A DNA stretch of 64,000 bases from Roseibium litorale (GTDB lineage Bacteria > Pseudomonadota > Alphaproteobacteria > Rhizobiales > Stappiaceae): positions 372,001 through 436,000 of the forward strand of contig NZ_JACYXI010000002.1 in assembly GCF_014842915.1 (NCBI RefSeq), read 5' to 3'. A model generated the notes under the pieces. The model worked only from the letters and a program-made list of their open reading frames with translations, was not told the DNA's origin and made no database searches. Both the position numbers and the translations under genes were made by a program. Shown piece after piece: positions 17,624 through 27,322 of this stretch. Within the stretch, counting starts at the first letter, position 1; each line of letters starts with the position of its first letter.

Positions 17624-18514
17624 ATGGCTGACAGACCCCGCTCAAGGCTGACATTGGCCCAGTTGCAGGCTCTCAATGCGGTTGTTGAGACCTCCAGCTT
17701 TTCCCTGGCCGCAAAGGCGCTGGGCATCGCGCAACCGTCCGTCTCCAATCACATCCAGGCGCTTGAAAACCGGTTCAAGGCCCGTTTGATTGTCCGTGAT
17801 GGGCATAGTGCCCGGCCCTCTCCCGCTCTCTCGGCCTTACTGCCGCGGATCAGGGCCTTGCTGAGCCTTGCCAATGACCTTGAGGCTGAGCTTCTGGACC
17901 AGAGCCAGGGCAGCAAGGGGCAGCTGCGGATCGGCTACTCCGCCTTCCAGCTTGCCATCCCTCAAATCTCCGCTTTCATGAATGACTATCCGGGGATCTC
18001 CATTGAGGCGCTGTCGGCGGCGAGTGCCGATCTCCTGATCATGCTGGAGGCCGGCAAGATCGACGTCGCTTTCATCACCGCCCGCGCGCTGCCAACCGGC
18101 CTGTCTGGCTTGAAGCTGTGCGCCACCAAAGTCGTTCTGGCCGTGCCAACGGACCATGACCTTGCGCTGCAGCCGTTTCTCGACTGGAAGACTGTGGCGG
18201 GCCTGCCCCTGATCCAGCGGGAAAAATCTTCGGGCACGCGCCAGATCTTTGAGGCAGCGGCAACAGTTGCCGGTGTTGAGCCGGAAACGATTCTGTCTCT
18301 CGGCTCCTGGGAATCCATCTGCGCCATGATCGCAAGCGGCCTGGGTTTCGGGGTGGTTCTGGACGTGGAGCTTTCTCCCGCAGATCCTTTCAAGGGCATT
18401 CCAATTCCCGACTCCAATCTGGCCGCGGCCCATTATGCGGTCTGCCTGCCGGATATGGCCAAGGTCGCAGCTGTGGAAGCGTTCCTGTCACATCTGCCGA
18501 GGGCGGAGAGTTAA
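17624..18514 (+). CDS. LysR-family transcriptional regulator
   Basis: A 296-residue LysR regulator. The winged helix-turn-helix is at about 8-66 (LQALNAVVETSSFSLAAKAL, then QPSVSNHIQALE) and a type-2 periplasmic-binding effector domain at about 92-290 (GQLRIGYSAFQLAIPQIS; GSWESICAMIASGLGFGVVL). The ATG at 17624 starts right before the conserved HTH; a longer reading frame upstream adds nothing recognisable. Divergent to ridA with 218 bases between, the usual layout for a LysR regulator acting on its neighbour. The effector cannot be inferred. The downstream ParDE and TRAP genes are separated by gaps. Confidence 0.92.
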   Translation: MADRPRSRLTLAQLQALNAVVETSSFSLAAKALGIAQPSVSNHIQALENRFKARLIVRDGHSARPSPALSALLPRIRALLSLANDLEAELLDQSQGSKGQLRIGYSAFQLAIPQISAFMNDYPGISIEALSAASADLLIMLEAGKIDVAFITARALPTGLSGLKLCATKVVLAVPTDHDLALQPFLDWKTVAGLPLIQREKSSGTRQIFEAAATVAGVEPETILSLGSWESICAMIASGLGFGVVLDVELSPADPFKGIPIPDSNLAAAHYAVCLPDMAKVAAVEAFLSHLPRAES

Positions 18515-18644
18515 GACGCCGTTCAAACCCTTCTCTCATTGATCGAGCAGTTTGCAAGCCGGTGGGAAATCACCGCGGATAGACGGTATTGGTTCGTGTC
18601 TTCTTGGCCGCACTAAAACAAGCACCTGCAAACCTTAATGTAAG

Positions 18645-18680
18645 TTGACAGTCTTTGCCAATTTCTGTCATCCTAATGAG
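18645..18680 (+). promoter_or_regulatory. Candidate promoter/operator of the parDE pair
   Basis: A consensus TTGACA (18645-18650) lies about 45 bases before the parD ATG, with -10-like choices around 18668-18676. Overlapping it, GACAG (18647-18651) and CTGTC (18665-18669) form a 5-bp inverted repeat with centres 18 bases apart. That is the kind of site an RHH antitoxin would bind for autorepression. AAGGAG precedes the ATG. Confidence 0.5.
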
Positions 18681-18694
18681 AAGGAGATAGAGCC

Positions 18695-18955
18695 ATGGCA
18701 ACAATGAATGTGTCCTTGCCCGATCCGATGAAGGACTGGGTGGAAGCACAAACGGCAACAGGGCGTTACGCAAACGCGAGCGATTATGTCCGCGATCTGA
18801 TCCGCCGCGATCAGGAACGTGCTGACAAGATTTCGGCTCTGCAGAAGCTGGTGGCCGAAGGACTTGAAAGCGGCATAAGCGATCGGTCGATGACCGATAT
18901 TTTGATGGCTGTCCGCGCGCAGACAGGAACCGCCCGCTCTTCAGATGACATATAA
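18695..18955 (+). CDS. parD: ParD-family antitoxin
   Basis: An 86-residue protein with an N-terminal ribbon-helix-helix (MNVSLPDPMKDWVEAQ, then GRYANASDYVRDLIRRDQ) and an acidic or flexible C-terminal tail, typical of the ParD/CC2985 family. It should bind ParE through the tail and repress the pair's own promoter through the RHH domain. AAGGAG lies upstream of the ATG. The stop overlaps the start of the toxin gene by 11 bases, as in classical type II modules. It sits alone between a LysR gene and a TRAP transporter, without other mobile-DNA genes. Confidence 0.93.
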   Translation: MATMNVSLPDPMKDWVEAQTATGRYANASDYVRDLIRRDQERADKISALQKLVAEGLESGISDRSMTDILMAVRAQTGTARSSDDI

Positions 18956-19241
18956 ACTGTCCCGGAAAGCGGCTGAAGATATTGCAAACATCTATATCGA
19001 AGGTGTTGCCGCCTTCGGTCTTGCCCAAGCTGAAAAATATCATGCGGAGATGGAAACAACATTCGAGCTGCTGGCTGACAATCCGCAAATTGCCCGCCAC
19101 CGGCACGAGATTGACCCGCCCGTCCGTATTCATCCGTTCAGGTCACATATCGTCATTTACTTGATTGATGAGGAAGGTGATGTACTGATCGTCCGCGTTC
19201 GCCACGGCCGCGAAGATTGGCAGGAGAGCCCGGCAGACTAG
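18945..19241 (+). CDS. parE: ParE-family toxin (RelE/ParE superfamily)
   Basis: A 98-residue basic protein: KLSRKAAEDIANIYIEGVAAFG at the N-terminus and HPFRSHIVIYLIDEEGDVLIVRVRHGREDWQE at the C-terminus, the characteristic ParE strand-rich end. ParE toxins poison DNA gyrase; RelE-like members cleave mRNA. The GLAQAEKYHAEME helix and the RVRHGREDW end favour ParE. The gene is full length and intact, overlaps parD by 11 bases and is followed by a 126-base gap. Target assignment is family knowledge, not shown here. Confidence 0.92.
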   Translation: MTYKLSRKAAEDIANIYIEGVAAFGLAQAEKYHAEMETTFELLADNPQIARHRHEIDPPVRIHPFRSHIVIYLIDEEGDVLIVRVRHGREDWQESPAD

Positions 19242-19367
19242 CCAGACGCGATCCACTCTGTCCTGCCCCGTCCACCGGCAGACCTGATGATGACCGCGGA
19301 GGAACCTCTGCACCGCTTAGCTGCCTGATCCCCGCCTCTGAACACATCGTTTCCGGATCTTCCGCCC

Positions 19368-19901
19368 ATGACCGACCAGCTTCCGGACCAGCCCCCCTCT
19401 GTTCAATGCGCCAAAGGCCGCTTTGCCCGGCTTTCCGGCGCTCTTGAGAGCGTGGCAGCCGCCCTTCTGATCGCGCTGCTTCTGTTTCAGGTCCTGGTCG
19501 TGGCGCTGCGCTATGTCTTTTCCTATGGCACACCCTGGGCCCTGGATCTTCTCACCTACCTGTTCTTTCTGGCAACCATTGCCCCGGCCCCGGCTCTCCT
19601 GATCGCTGACGGCAGCGTGCGGGTGGATGTGTTCTACGCCAGATGGAGTGATCAGCACCGGGCCCTTGCCGACCGCATTGCTCTTCTGTTTCTGCTTTTT
19701 CCGGCCATGGCATGGGCCACCTGGGTGTCGCTGCCGGAAACCATCAGCTCCTTCAAGGTGCTGGAAGCCTCGCCAAGCGTGGGCGGACTGCCCGGCTATT
19801 TCCTGCTGAAGGGGGCCATGACCGCCTTCTTCGCCAGCCTCGCCCTGACCGCGCTCGTCCTTGGCCTCAAGCGGCGTCCCTACCGGCGGGAAGCGCCATG
19901 A
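19368..19901 (+). CDS. TRAP transporter small membrane subunit DctQ
   Basis: A 177-residue inner-membrane protein with four hydrophobic segments (about 25-50, 60-80, 100-120, 143-163). It shows the DctQ-type signature around residues 45-80, including LRYVFSYGTPWALDLLTYLF and VRVDVFYARW. It partners the large permease encoded next, whose ATG overlaps its stop (ATGA). In TRAP systems both work with a periplasmic binding protein to import organic acids or similar solutes using a sodium gradient. No binding-protein gene is adjacent, so the substrate cannot be assigned. Confidence 0.92.
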   Translation: MTDQLPDQPPSVQCAKGRFARLSGALESVAAALLIALLLFQVLVVALRYVFSYGTPWALDLLTYLFFLATIAPAPALLIADGSVRVDVFYARWSDQHRALADRIALLFLLFPAMAWATWVSLPETISSFKVLEASPSVGGLPGYFLLKGAMTAFFASLALTALVLGLKRRPYRREAP

Positions 19902-21457
19902 GCAGCGCGCTCCTGATCTTTCTCGGCGTGCTTTTGACCGGCGGCATTCTCTCCGGCGCGCCGGTGGGTTTCGTCCTTTTGGGCGCGCCGGTTCTGACGG
20001 CCTGCCTCGGTGCCATGCTTGGCCATTTCGACATGGCCTTTCTTGCCGCCTTTCCCGCGCGGGCCTTCGGTGTCCTGGTCAATCCCATCTTCATGGCCCT
20101 GCCGCTGTTCGTGCTGATGGGCGGGCTCCTGGAACGCTCGGACATGGCAAAGCGGATGATGCTGGCGGCAGGGGCTCTTTTTGGCGAGCGCCGGGGCGGC
20201 ATCGCCTATGCGGTGATCATTGTCGGGGCGCTGCTCGCCGCCTCCACCGGGGTTATCGGTGCCACCATCTTCATGCTCGGGCTGATCGCCCTGCCCGCCA
20301 TGTCGGATGCGGGCTATTCGCCGCGCCTGTCCGCAGGCGTCATCTGCGCGTCGGGGTCTCTCGGCCAGATCATTCCACCGTCGATCCTGCTGATCCTGCT
20401 GACCGATCAGGTCTCCAACGCCTATCAGGCCGGGCAAAGGGCGGCAGGCGCCTTTTCACCCGAACCGGTGTCCACTGGCGCAGTCTTTGCCGGAGCGATC
20501 CTGCCCGGGCTCGTGCTGGTGCTGTTCTATCTGGCTTATACGGCGGTCAATGCCTGGCTGAACCCTGAAACCTGCCCGCCGGTGCCGCGGCAAACCCTTT
20601 CAACCCAGCAGGAAGGCCCTGTTTCAGGCCCGGCAAACCTCAAGCCCCTGCTGCTTCCGCTGGTTTTGATCCTGCTGGTCCTCGGCTCCATTCTCGGCGG
20701 CGTGGCAACGGCTACCGAAAGCGCGGCACTGGGGGCTGCCGGTGCACTGATCATGGTGGCGCTCGACCGGGGCGGACAGGCCCGCTGGCAAAGACATTTG
20801 CTTCAGTCGGCGATCCCAGCCGCCGTGGCCCTTGTTCTTCTGAAATTCCATGGCGGCTCTGGCGCCATGCCCCGGCTGTTCGGCCTTGGCGCTTCCGCCT
20901 TCGCCATTCTGTGCGCGGGCATCAGTCTCGCGGTCTGGCAGGAACTGCGCCGGGGCGATCTTCTGGCGGTCTCCCGCGACACGGCCCGGATGGTCACAAT
21001 GATGATCCTGATCGTTCTGGGAGCGGCCATGCTGTCGCTGGTGTTCCGCGGTCTTGAGGGCGACCGGATGGTGGAGGATTTACTGCAGGGGTTGCCCGGA
21101 GGAAGCGGCACCGCGCTTCTCGCCGTCATGGCGGTCATCTTCCTGCTCGGCTTCATCATCGAATACGTCGAGATCATCTTCATCGTCGTGCCGGTCGCCG
21201 GGCCGCCGTTGATGGCCGCCGGTATCGATCCCGTCTGGTTCGCGATCCTGATCAGCATGAACCTGCAGATGAGCTTCCTGACACCGCCCTTCGGCTATGC
21301 CCTGTTCTATTTCCGCAAGGTCGCCCCGCCGGAACTGAAAACCTCCGCGATCTACGCCGGCATCCTGCCCTTCATCCTGCTGCAAATGGCCGCCCTCGGC
21401 CTCGTCGCCCTCTTCCCCGGCCTCGCCACCTTTCTGCCCAAGCTGCTTTACGGCTAG
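19898..21457 (+). CDS. TRAP transporter large permease DctM
   Basis: A 519-residue polytopic membrane protein with the DctM signature SGAPVGFVLLGAP at the N-terminus, FVLMGGLLERSDMAKR, and GIDPVWFAILISMNLQMSFL near the end. It is longer than the 430-residue DctM prototype, with an extra region around residues 225-380 that includes a Pro/Gln/Ser-rich linker. This resembles the long mannitol/chloroaromatic-type permeases. The ATG at 19898 overlaps the DctQ stop (ATGA), so the two are coupled; a longer start lies inside dctQ. The binding protein must be encoded elsewhere if the system is functional. Confidence 0.93.
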   Translation: MSSALLIFLGVLLTGGILSGAPVGFVLLGAPVLTACLGAMLGHFDMAFLAAFPARAFGVLVNPIFMALPLFVLMGGLLERSDMAKRMMLAAGALFGERRGGIAYAVIIVGALLAASTGVIGATIFMLGLIALPAMSDAGYSPRLSAGVICASGSLGQIIPPSILLILLTDQVSNAYQAGQRAAGAFSPEPVSTGAVFAGAILPGLVLVLFYLAYTAVNAWLNPETCPPVPRQTLSTQQEGPVSGPANLKPLLLPLVLILLVLGSILGGVATATESAALGAAGALIMVALDRGGQARWQRHLLQSAIPAAVALVLLKFHGGSGAMPRLFGLGASAFAILCAGISLAVWQELRRGDLLAVSRDTARMVTMMILIVLGAAMLSLVFRGLEGDRMVEDLLQGLPGGSGTALLAVMAVIFLLGFIIEYVEIIFIVVPVAGPPLMAAGIDPVWFAILISMNLQMSFLTPPFGYALFYFRKVAPPELKTSAIYAGILPFILLQMAALGLVALFPGLATFLPKLLYG

Positions 21458-22144
21458 GCATCCAAGCTGCCATTTGTGGTGCGGGAGCAGGAGGTGGGCA
21501 AAGTCCTCGCGGTCCTATCCGCGAATTAGCGGGACCTCGCAGTTTTGATGATCTTGAGCCAGATCTGCAGCCACGCAGCGCGAGGCCCCGAGACCGGACA
21601 TCTATCCTCCGCGAAGAGTGCAGATTGGCGGTGGCTATCGTTGGGCGATGGCTGTTTCGGCTTTAGAAACTAGCGAAACGGACATCCGCAGTTAATGCGG
21701 CGCAAAGTCGCTTCCGTGACAGCTGCGCGTTATGCAGCTATTAGCTGCAAAAGGAAGCGCGCGGCGGCTAAATCTTACGCGGACTGCCCACAGCGTAGAT
21801 TTCCGGCGGAACGGCTCCTGGCAGGGGCATTGTTATGGCCATTGTTTGCCCGGAAAGGCTATCATTTTGGGCAGCTCACAATGCTCCAAAATCGAGTCCC
21901 CAATCCCACCTTGCCGTCTTGCCGGGCAGCTGATCTGTTTTCGGATCCAGGCTGAAAACGGCGCGGCCAAGGGCTTGGCGGCGCTGGTATCTTGATCAAG
22001 GCACCAGAGCGTCTCTGTTTGGCGGCAAACGCCCGGTTTTTCCTCTGCCCCGCCGCCGTTTTCCGTGTTCTCCGCTCCCTCTCGGTCAGTTCGCCACCAC
22101 TGGGACCAAAGGCGAACACTCGAAAGAAACCCTTAACGCTTGTA
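21458..22144. other. Non-coding stretch upstream of lexA
   Basis: About 690 bases in which I see no gene: the open frames are short, Arg/Ala/Cys-rich and lack domain signals. Around 21640-21790 the DNA is rich in short inverted repeats, including GCAGCT-ATT-AGCTGC at 21734-21748. There are also short phrases like GAAACGGACATCCGCAGTTAATGCGG that resemble decayed repeats seen between genes in marine alphaproteobacteria. It may be the remnant of a lost gene or mobile element, but no end repeats or target duplications are visible. Confidence 0.4.
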
Positions 22145-22185
22145 GAACACACTGTGAACAGGTATGGTACGTTCCTGATTTGTAC
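22145..22185 (+). promoter_or_regulatory. SOS (LexA) box upstream of lexA
   Basis: GAAC-N7-GAAC at 22145-22159 is the alphaproteobacterial LexA operator. A second, imperfect direct repeat, GTTC-N7-GTAC, follows at 22171-22185 with one mismatch to GTTC-N7-GTTC. They lie 26-67 bases before the lexA ATG, as expected for autorepression. Confidence 0.85.
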
Positions 22186-22211
22186 TATCGCCGCAGTGGA
22201 GATCACCGGGC

Positions 22212-22928
22212 ATGCTGACGCGCAAGCAATACGAACTGCTGATGTTCATTCATGAGAGATTAAAGGAAACCGGCGTGCCGCCGTCCTTTGATGAAATGAA
22301 GGACGCGCTCGATCTCAGATCCAAGTCCGGCATTCACCGGTTGATCACCGCCCTGGAAGAGCGTGGCTTCATCAAGCGCCTGCCGAACCGGGCCCGCGCG
22401 ATGGAAGTGATCCGCCTGCCGGACTCCATTGCCCCTGGCCTTGCCACACCGCCCGCCCGCGGCTCCTTCTCTCCTGAGGTCATCGAAGGGGATCTTGGCA
22501 AGGCGCCTGCCAAGACACCGCCCCCGCCGCCGGTCGAGGTGTCCTCGGGTGTTGAGATTCCAGTCATGGGCCGCATTGCCGCCGGTGTTCCGATCGAGGC
22601 GATCCAGACCCACAGCCATTCCATCACCGTTCCGCCGGAACTCATCGGCAAGGGCGAGCACTACGCCCTTGAAGTGCGCGGCGATTCCATGATCGAGGCC
22701 GGTATTCTGGATGGGGACACGGTTCTGATCCGCCGCACGGACACCGCCGACAGCGGCGATATCGTCGTGGCGCTGGTCGATGGCGAGGAAGCCACCTTGA
22801 AGCGCCTGCGCAAGAAAGGGGCCTCCATCGCCCTGGAAGCTGCCAACCCGGCCTATGAAACCCGCATATTCGGTCCCGGCCGTGTGCGCGTTCAGGGCCG
22901 TCTCGTCGCCCTGTTCCGCCAATACTGA
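22212..22928 (+). CDS. lexA: SOS-response repressor LexA
   Basis: A 238-residue repressor and self-cleaving protease (EC 3.4.21.88). The N-terminal winged helix (about 1-65) starts [20 protein letters not shown] Pro-rich linker spans about 75-112. The peptidase S24 domain has the Ala124-Gly125 cleavage bond (IAAGVP), catalytic Ser159 (RGDSM) and Lys197 (ATLKRL). The linker is longer than in E. coli LexA, as is usual in alphaproteobacteria. It is preceded by its own SOS box. The stop codon lies in a 14-bp tandem duplication (22916-22943). Confidence 0.97.
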   Translation: MLTRKQYELLMFIHERLKETGVPPSFDEMKDALDLRSKSGIHRLITALEERGFIKRLPNRARAMEVIRLPDSIAPGLATPPARGSFSPEVIEGDLGKAPAKTPPPPPVEVSSGVEIPVMGRIAAGVPIEAIQTHSHSITVPPELIGKGEHYALEVRGDSMIEAGILDGDTVLIRRTDTADSGDIVVALVDGEEATLKRLRKKGASIALEAANPAYETRIFGPGRVRVQGRLVALFRQY

Positions 22929-22943
22929 TCCGCCAATACTGAT
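22916..22943. repeat. 14-bp tandem duplication at the lexA stop codon
   Basis: CCGCCAATACTGAT occurs twice back to back (22916-22929 and 22930-22943). The first copy encodes the end of LexA (Arg-Gln-Tyr-stop); the second lies after the stop and changes nothing in the protein. It looks like a recent slippage or duplication event. Confidence 0.9.
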
Positions 22944-23017
22944 CCTCTGTACCGGGCAGTTGCTCCCGGGCACCTCAAGAATGAGCGGCCGGGAGCTGCG
23001 CCATCATCAGATGCCTC

Positions 23018-25708
23018 TCATCTGTGCCATGGGCGCGGTGGCCTCGTCTTGGCTCCGGTCCAGGCTGAGAGAGTGGTTTTCACCCGCAAAGGCCGCTCCC
23101 CGCCAGTGGCAGGACCTGCGCCCAATGCCGGATCTTTTTGTGTATTTTCGCGGGCACCGGTCACGCCTCCGGGCCGCTCCAGGCTGTCTGTAACCTGTGA
23201 GTCTTTGAGCCAGAAAGACAGTGCCCCAATTTCGAGCCGGTCAGAGCCGCCGATCACCAGCGGGACGGCGCAGTCAGACGGAACATCCAGCGCCGTCACG
23301 ATGATATCCGCAAACAGGCAATCGAGTTCCAGCGCCTCCGGCGTTTTCGGCAAGGCCACTCGCAAGGGCTGCCGCAAAACCAAATCCGATTCGGAATCTG
23401 AAGAAGCCGGATTAGACCGCTGTTTTCGAACGTTTATTCTACCCACCCCCTCCCCCTGTCCTGAAACGCCTGGTCCAATCCCGAACAGCGACATAAGCAT
23501 GCCGCCCCAGTTCCGTTCCGGACCCGTGGGATCAGGCCCATAGGCCAGATAGACACAGCCCGTCTCATCGCAGGCGGCCTGATCCGCTGCCATCTTTCGT
23601 GATTTCAGCCCCTCGGGCGATACTCCTTCTGCCTGAAGCCACATCTCTCCGGCAAAGCTCGCCCTTACCGACGATAATCTCAGAACGCCTTCCGCATCTC
23701 TTGCGGCAATCACCCCGCCAAGGTCCGCAATTTGTATGTCCGCCGGCCTTTCCCATGAGAGCCCCACCCACCCGGCGCAAATAAGTGCAACAGCACCAAA
23801 ACGCCACCTGCCACGTGTCAGCAGCAGCCAGAACAGACCAGTGGTCAGGAACAGGGTCGCCAGGGCCCCGGGCGGTATCAGGGCGCCTTTGCCGTCATCC
23901 AGCGCCTCAGTCCAGGCCGCCACGGCCAGCAGCATGGAGAGGCCCTTGTCCATGACGAAGAGCGGCAGCGCGGAGAGGCCGAACGGCATCAGCACCAGCG
24001 AAAGAACGCCCATGGGCATGATGACAAGCGACACCAGCGGCATGCCAAGGAGGTTGCCGATCATTCCATAGGACGCAATCCGCCCGAAGTGATGCGCGCC
24101 GATGATGCCGGTCGCAAGGCCCGCTATGGCCGTTGTCGCCAGAACCCCGCCGCCCCAGAGAAGCGGCGTCAGCGCCAGCCTCACCGCAAGGCTTGTCTCA
24201 TGTGCGTGCCCTGTTCTCATCAGGGTCCGGAGCCGGCTTTCCGACCAGCGGCCATAAACGGCAATCAGGCAGATCACCGAAGCGAAGGACATCTGGAAAC
24301 CTGGATGGAACAATTGCTCCGGCCGGGCCAGGAGCAGTGTGATGCCCGCAAGAGCGACACTGTGCAGGGTCAGCCCGCGCCGGGCGGTGAGAATGCCGAT
24401 GAACACCAGCGAGATCATGATAAAGGCCCGCTGGGTGGAGACGGACGCCCCGGACAGAAGCAGATAGAATGCCGCAGCCATAAGCGCGGCACTAGCCGCA
24501 ATCTTGTGTAAGGGAAGCCGTAGCGCCAGCGGCTCGAACAAGGCCAGCAGCAAGAGCAGAGCCGTATAGGCCCCTCCGGCGAACAGAGCCATGTGAAGGC
24601 CCGAGATGGCCAGCACATGGGCCAGCCCGGCGGCCCTCAGGCTCTCCTCTGCCTGTTCTGACAGACCTGCCCGTTCCCCCACAAGCAGAGCGACCGCCAG
24701 TTCCGCAGGGTCGCCCGGCGGCAATGTGCGGCGGATTTTTGCGGCGAGCAATTGCCTCAGGTCATCCAGCTCCCGCCGGAAACCGAAACCTGCCTGTTGC
24801 GCCTCAATCTCCGGCTTGCCATAGGAAAATCCGGTCGCGCCGATCCCGGAAAAATAGGCGGTGAAGGAAAAGTCGTAGCCCCCCGGACGGATGGGAGAGG
24901 ACGGCGGGAAGAGACGGGCCTTCAGCCGCACATGATCCCCCGCCCTGGCGCCGCTCTCTTGCGGAGCGGAGACACGGATCCGCGCTGGAATGACCGGGCC
25001 GCGACGCTGAGGCCCTGGCGGCGCCATGCGCCCGCGATTACCCGCCTGAAGAACATCGATGATCAGGCGGGGGCCGGAAGCGGCCTGTTCGCGTTCCGCG
25101 ACGATGCCGCTGATCTCCAGGGTCCGGGCCGCCTCCAGCTTCGGCGCGGCCACAAGAGCGGTGCGCAGAGTTCCCGCAGTAAAGCCTGCGGCAAACCAGA
25201 GACTGAGCACCACCGCAAGGCTGAAACCCCGCGAGCGGTCACGCCAGGCAGCCCAGAGGCCAAGCGCCAGCGCGGCGCCTATAACCGCCAGCGCGGACGG
25301 CTCTTCGGGCAAGGAGAAATAAGCCAGTATTCCGGATGCCAGAGCGAAACCACCCCAGAGCAGCCCCTGCTCTTCCCTGAGCCGTCCTTCCCGCAAAGCC
25401 TTAGGCGCGCGATAGGGGGCGTTCTCATGGTCCCGCTTTGCTGGCGCAAAGCCGTAAGCCTCCGGACGGGTCCAGTTCGGCCGTTCAAAACCAAGCCGTG
25501 TCTCTTTCCCGCGGGCTATTAAAGTTCCGGTATCAGAAGTTGAGACCGCGCCAGCTGACGGCGTGTCATCTTTGGGGCCTTGCGCTGCTCCGGCGGACGC
25601 TGGGGTATCAGGCTCCTGCCTGCCCTTGCGTCCCAGTCCCCGGCCCGCCCGCTGCCCCGGCTCCTTCCGATCAGGTCCCGATCCGGACCTGTCCCCCGTG
25701 CCGGCCAA
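23018..25708 (-). CDS. comEC: ComEC/Rec2-family DNA-uptake channel protein
   Basis: A protein of up to 896 residues. After a long hydrophilic N-terminus (about 1-115) come a first hydrophobic block, an OB-like DUF4131 region (about 180-300) and the Competence domain with [16 protein letters not shown] and many membrane helices (about 370-660). The C-terminal soluble part (665-896) recalls the degenerate metallo-beta-lactamase portion, but I find no HXHXDH motif. ComEC forms the inner-membrane channel for single-stranded DNA in natural transformation. The start is uncertain: the only start-like codon before the membrane part is a TTG at 25708 without a clear ribosome-binding site. Convergent with lexA, divergent from gltX. 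Confidence 0.88.
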   Translation of the reverse strand: MAGTGDRSGSGPDRKEPGQRAGRGLGRKGRQEPDTPASAGAAQGPKDDTPSAGAVSTSDTGTLIARGKETRLGFERPNWTRPEAYGFAPAKRDHENAPYRAPKALREGRLREEQGLLWGGFALASGILAYFSLPEEPSALAVIGAALALGLWAAWRDRSRGFSLAVVLSLWFAAGFTAGTLRTALVAAPKLEAARTLEISGIVAEREQAASGPRLIIDVLQAGNRGRMAPPGPQRRGPVIPARIRVSAPQESGARAGDHVRLKARLFPPSSPIRPGGYDFSFTAYFSGIGATGFSYGKPEIEAQQAGFGFRRELDDLRQLLAAKIRRTLPPGDPAELAVALLVGERAGLSEQAEESLRAAGLAHVLAISGLHMALFAGGAYTALLLLLALFEPLALRLPLHKIAASAALMAAAFYLLLSGASVSTQRAFIMISLVFIGILTARRGLTLHSVALAGITLLLARPEQLFHPGFQMSFASVICLIAVYGRWSESRLRTLMRTGHAHETSLAVRLALTPLLWGGGVLATTAIAGLATGIIGAHHFGRIASYGMIGNLLGMPLVSLVIMPMGVLSLVLMPFGLSALPLFVMDKGLSMLLAVAAWTEALDDGKGALIPPGALATLFLTTGLFWLLLTRGRWRFGAVALICAGWVGLSWERPADIQIADLGGVIAARDAEGVLRLSSVRASFAGEMWLQAEGVSPEGLKSRKMAADQAACDETGCVYLAYGPDPTGPERNWGGMLMSLFGIGPGVSGQGEGVGRINVRKQRSNPASSDSESDLVLRQPLRVALPKTPEALELDCLFADIIVTALDVPSDCAVPLVIGGSDRLEIGALSFWLKDSQVTDSLERPGGVTGARENTQKDPALGAGPATGGERPLRVKTTLSAWTGAKTRPPRPWHR

Positions 25709-25819
25709 GGCGAAAACCCTCCCCGGGTCTTTGGAGTTTGGCGCTGCTATGCTAAGACCGCGCCAACCCGGCGGTTTCCCGCCAAGGCATCATTCTGGCA
25801 GAGACAATCAAGAACCACC

Positions 25820-27244
25820 ATGGCCAATAACGTCATCACGCGCTTTGCGCCTTCCCCCACCGGTTTCCTTCACATCGGCGGCGCCCGCACGGCTCTCTTC
25901 AACTGGCTGTTTGCCAAACACCACGGCGGCAAGATGCTGCTGCGCATTGAGGACACGGACCGGACCCGTTCCACACAGGAAGCGGTTGACGCGATTCTGG
26001 ATGGCCTGACCTGGCTCGGGCTTGATTGGGACGGTGAACCGGTCTCACAGTTTGCCCGTGTCGCCCGCCATCAGGAAGTGGTCGAAGCCATGCTTGCCAA
26101 TGGCACAGCCTACCGCTGCTACTGCACCCCGGAAGAGCTGACCGAAATGCGGGAGAAGGCCCGCGCTGAAGGCCGCCCGCCGCGATATGACGGCACCTGG
26201 CGTGACCGCGACGCATCCGAAGCCCCGGAAGGCATTGCCCCGGCGATCCGTCTTCGCGCACCGCTGGAAGGCGAAACCGTGGTTGACGATCTGGTGCAGG
26301 GACGTGTTGTCTTTCCGAACAAGGATCTGGACGATCTGGTGCTGATGCGGTCTGACGGCGTGCCAACCTATATGCTGGCTGTGGTGGTGGACGACCATGA
26401 CATGGGCGTGACCCACATCATCCGCGGTGACGACCACCTGACCAATGCAGCCCGGCAGACCCTGATTTTCCAGGCCATGGGCTGGGACGTGCCGGAGATG
26501 TCGCACATTCCGCTGATCCACGGCCCGGACGGAGCAAAGCTCTCAAAGCGTCACGGCGCAACCGGTGCGGAGGCCTACCGCGCCATGGGCTACCTGCCGG
26601 CGGCCATGCGCAACTATCTCGCCCGTCTTGGCTGGAGCCACGGCGACGAGGAAATCATGTCAACGGAAGACATGATCAAGTGGTTCGGCACGGATGCCAT
26701 CGGAAAGTCTCCCTCCCGCTTCGATTTCAAGAAGCTGGAGAACCTGAACGGCCACTACATGCGCTCCACGGACGATGCGGAGCTCCTGGAGCACTGGAAG
26801 GCTTGCCTTGCTCATCGCGAGGACGGCAAGGCGGTGCTCGACTGGATGGCAACAGGTGACAACACCGCCACCGTTCTGACCGCCCTTCCCGGCCTCAAGG
26901 AACGCGCCAAGACGCTTGTCGAGCTGACCGAGAGCGCCTCTTATCTGTGGCGCCAGCGCCCGCTGGACGTGGACGAGAAAGCAGCCAAGATCCTTGACGC
27001 GGAAGCCAAGGCGATCCTTGCAGACCTGCACAAGCTCCTGAGCGGAGCGAATCTCTGGGAAGCCGGGGCACTGGAAACAGCCGTTAAGGCCTATGCGGAA
27101 GAAAAGGAACTGAAGCTTGGCAAGGTCGCCCAGCCGCTGCGCGCCGCGCTGACCGGCCGGGGCACATCTCCGGGCATTTATGACGTTCTCATTGCCCTCG
27201 GACGCGACGAGAGCCTCGCCCGTATCGCGGACCAGGCATCCTGA
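25820..27244 (+). CDS. gltX: Glutamyl-tRNA synthetase
   Basis: A 474-residue class I aminoacyl-tRNA synthetase (EC 6.1.1.17). It shows the HIGH-type motif in [18 protein letters not shown] at the N-terminus and the KMSKS-type motif AKLSKRHG near residue 240. It charges tRNA-Glu, and in organisms with GatCAB also tRNA-Gln. The ATG at 25820 directly precedes the conserved Asn-Val-Ile-Thr-Arg-Phe-Ala-Pro-Ser start; longer frames upstream read through the non-coding region next to comEC. Followed by an 11-bp hairpin at 27254 and then gltA. Confidence 0.97.
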   Translation: MANNVITRFAPSPTGFLHIGGARTALFNWLFAKHHGGKMLLRIEDTDRTRSTQEAVDAILDGLTWLGLDWDGEPVSQFARVARHQEVVEAMLANGTAYRCYCTPEELTEMREKARAEGRPPRYDGTWRDRDASEAPEGIAPAIRLRAPLEGETVVDDLVQGRVVFPNKDLDDLVLMRSDGVPTYMLAVVVDDHDMGVTHIIRGDDHLTNAARQTLIFQAMGWDVPEMSHIPLIHGPDGAKLSKRHGATGAEAYRAMGYLPAAMRNYLARLGWSHGDEEIMSTEDMIKWFGTDAIGKSPSRFDFKKLENLNGHYMRSTDDAELLEHWKACLAHREDGKAVLDWMATGDNTATVLTALPGLKERAKTLVELTESASYLWRQRPLDVDEKAAKILDAEAKAILADLHKLLSGANLWEAGALETAVKAYAEEKELKLGKVAQPLRAALTGRGTSPGIYDVLIALGRDESLARIADQAS

Positions 27245-27253
27245 CGAAATATA

Positions 27254-27281
27254 CCGCAGGGCAGCATCGCCTGCCCTGCGG
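27254..27281 (+). terminator. Hairpin after gltX
   Basis: CCGCAGGGCAG (27254-27264) pairs perfectly with CTGCCCTGCGG (27271-27281) across a six-base loop, ten bases after the gltX stop. There is no run of T afterwards, so it may act as an mRNA 3'-stabilising stem or a partial terminator. Confidence 0.55.
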
Positions 27282-27304
27282 CGCAAAATTCCGGCAACGG
27301 ATTT

Positions 27305-27322
27305 GACCAAAGCGGTATGGTC
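27305..27322. promoter_or_regulatory. Inverted repeat upstream of gltA
   Basis: GACCA-N8-TGGTC lies about 150 bases before the gltA ATG and overlaps a TTGACC -35-like hexamer (27303-27308). It is a candidate operator or promoter element; the binding protein is unknown. Confidence 0.3.
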
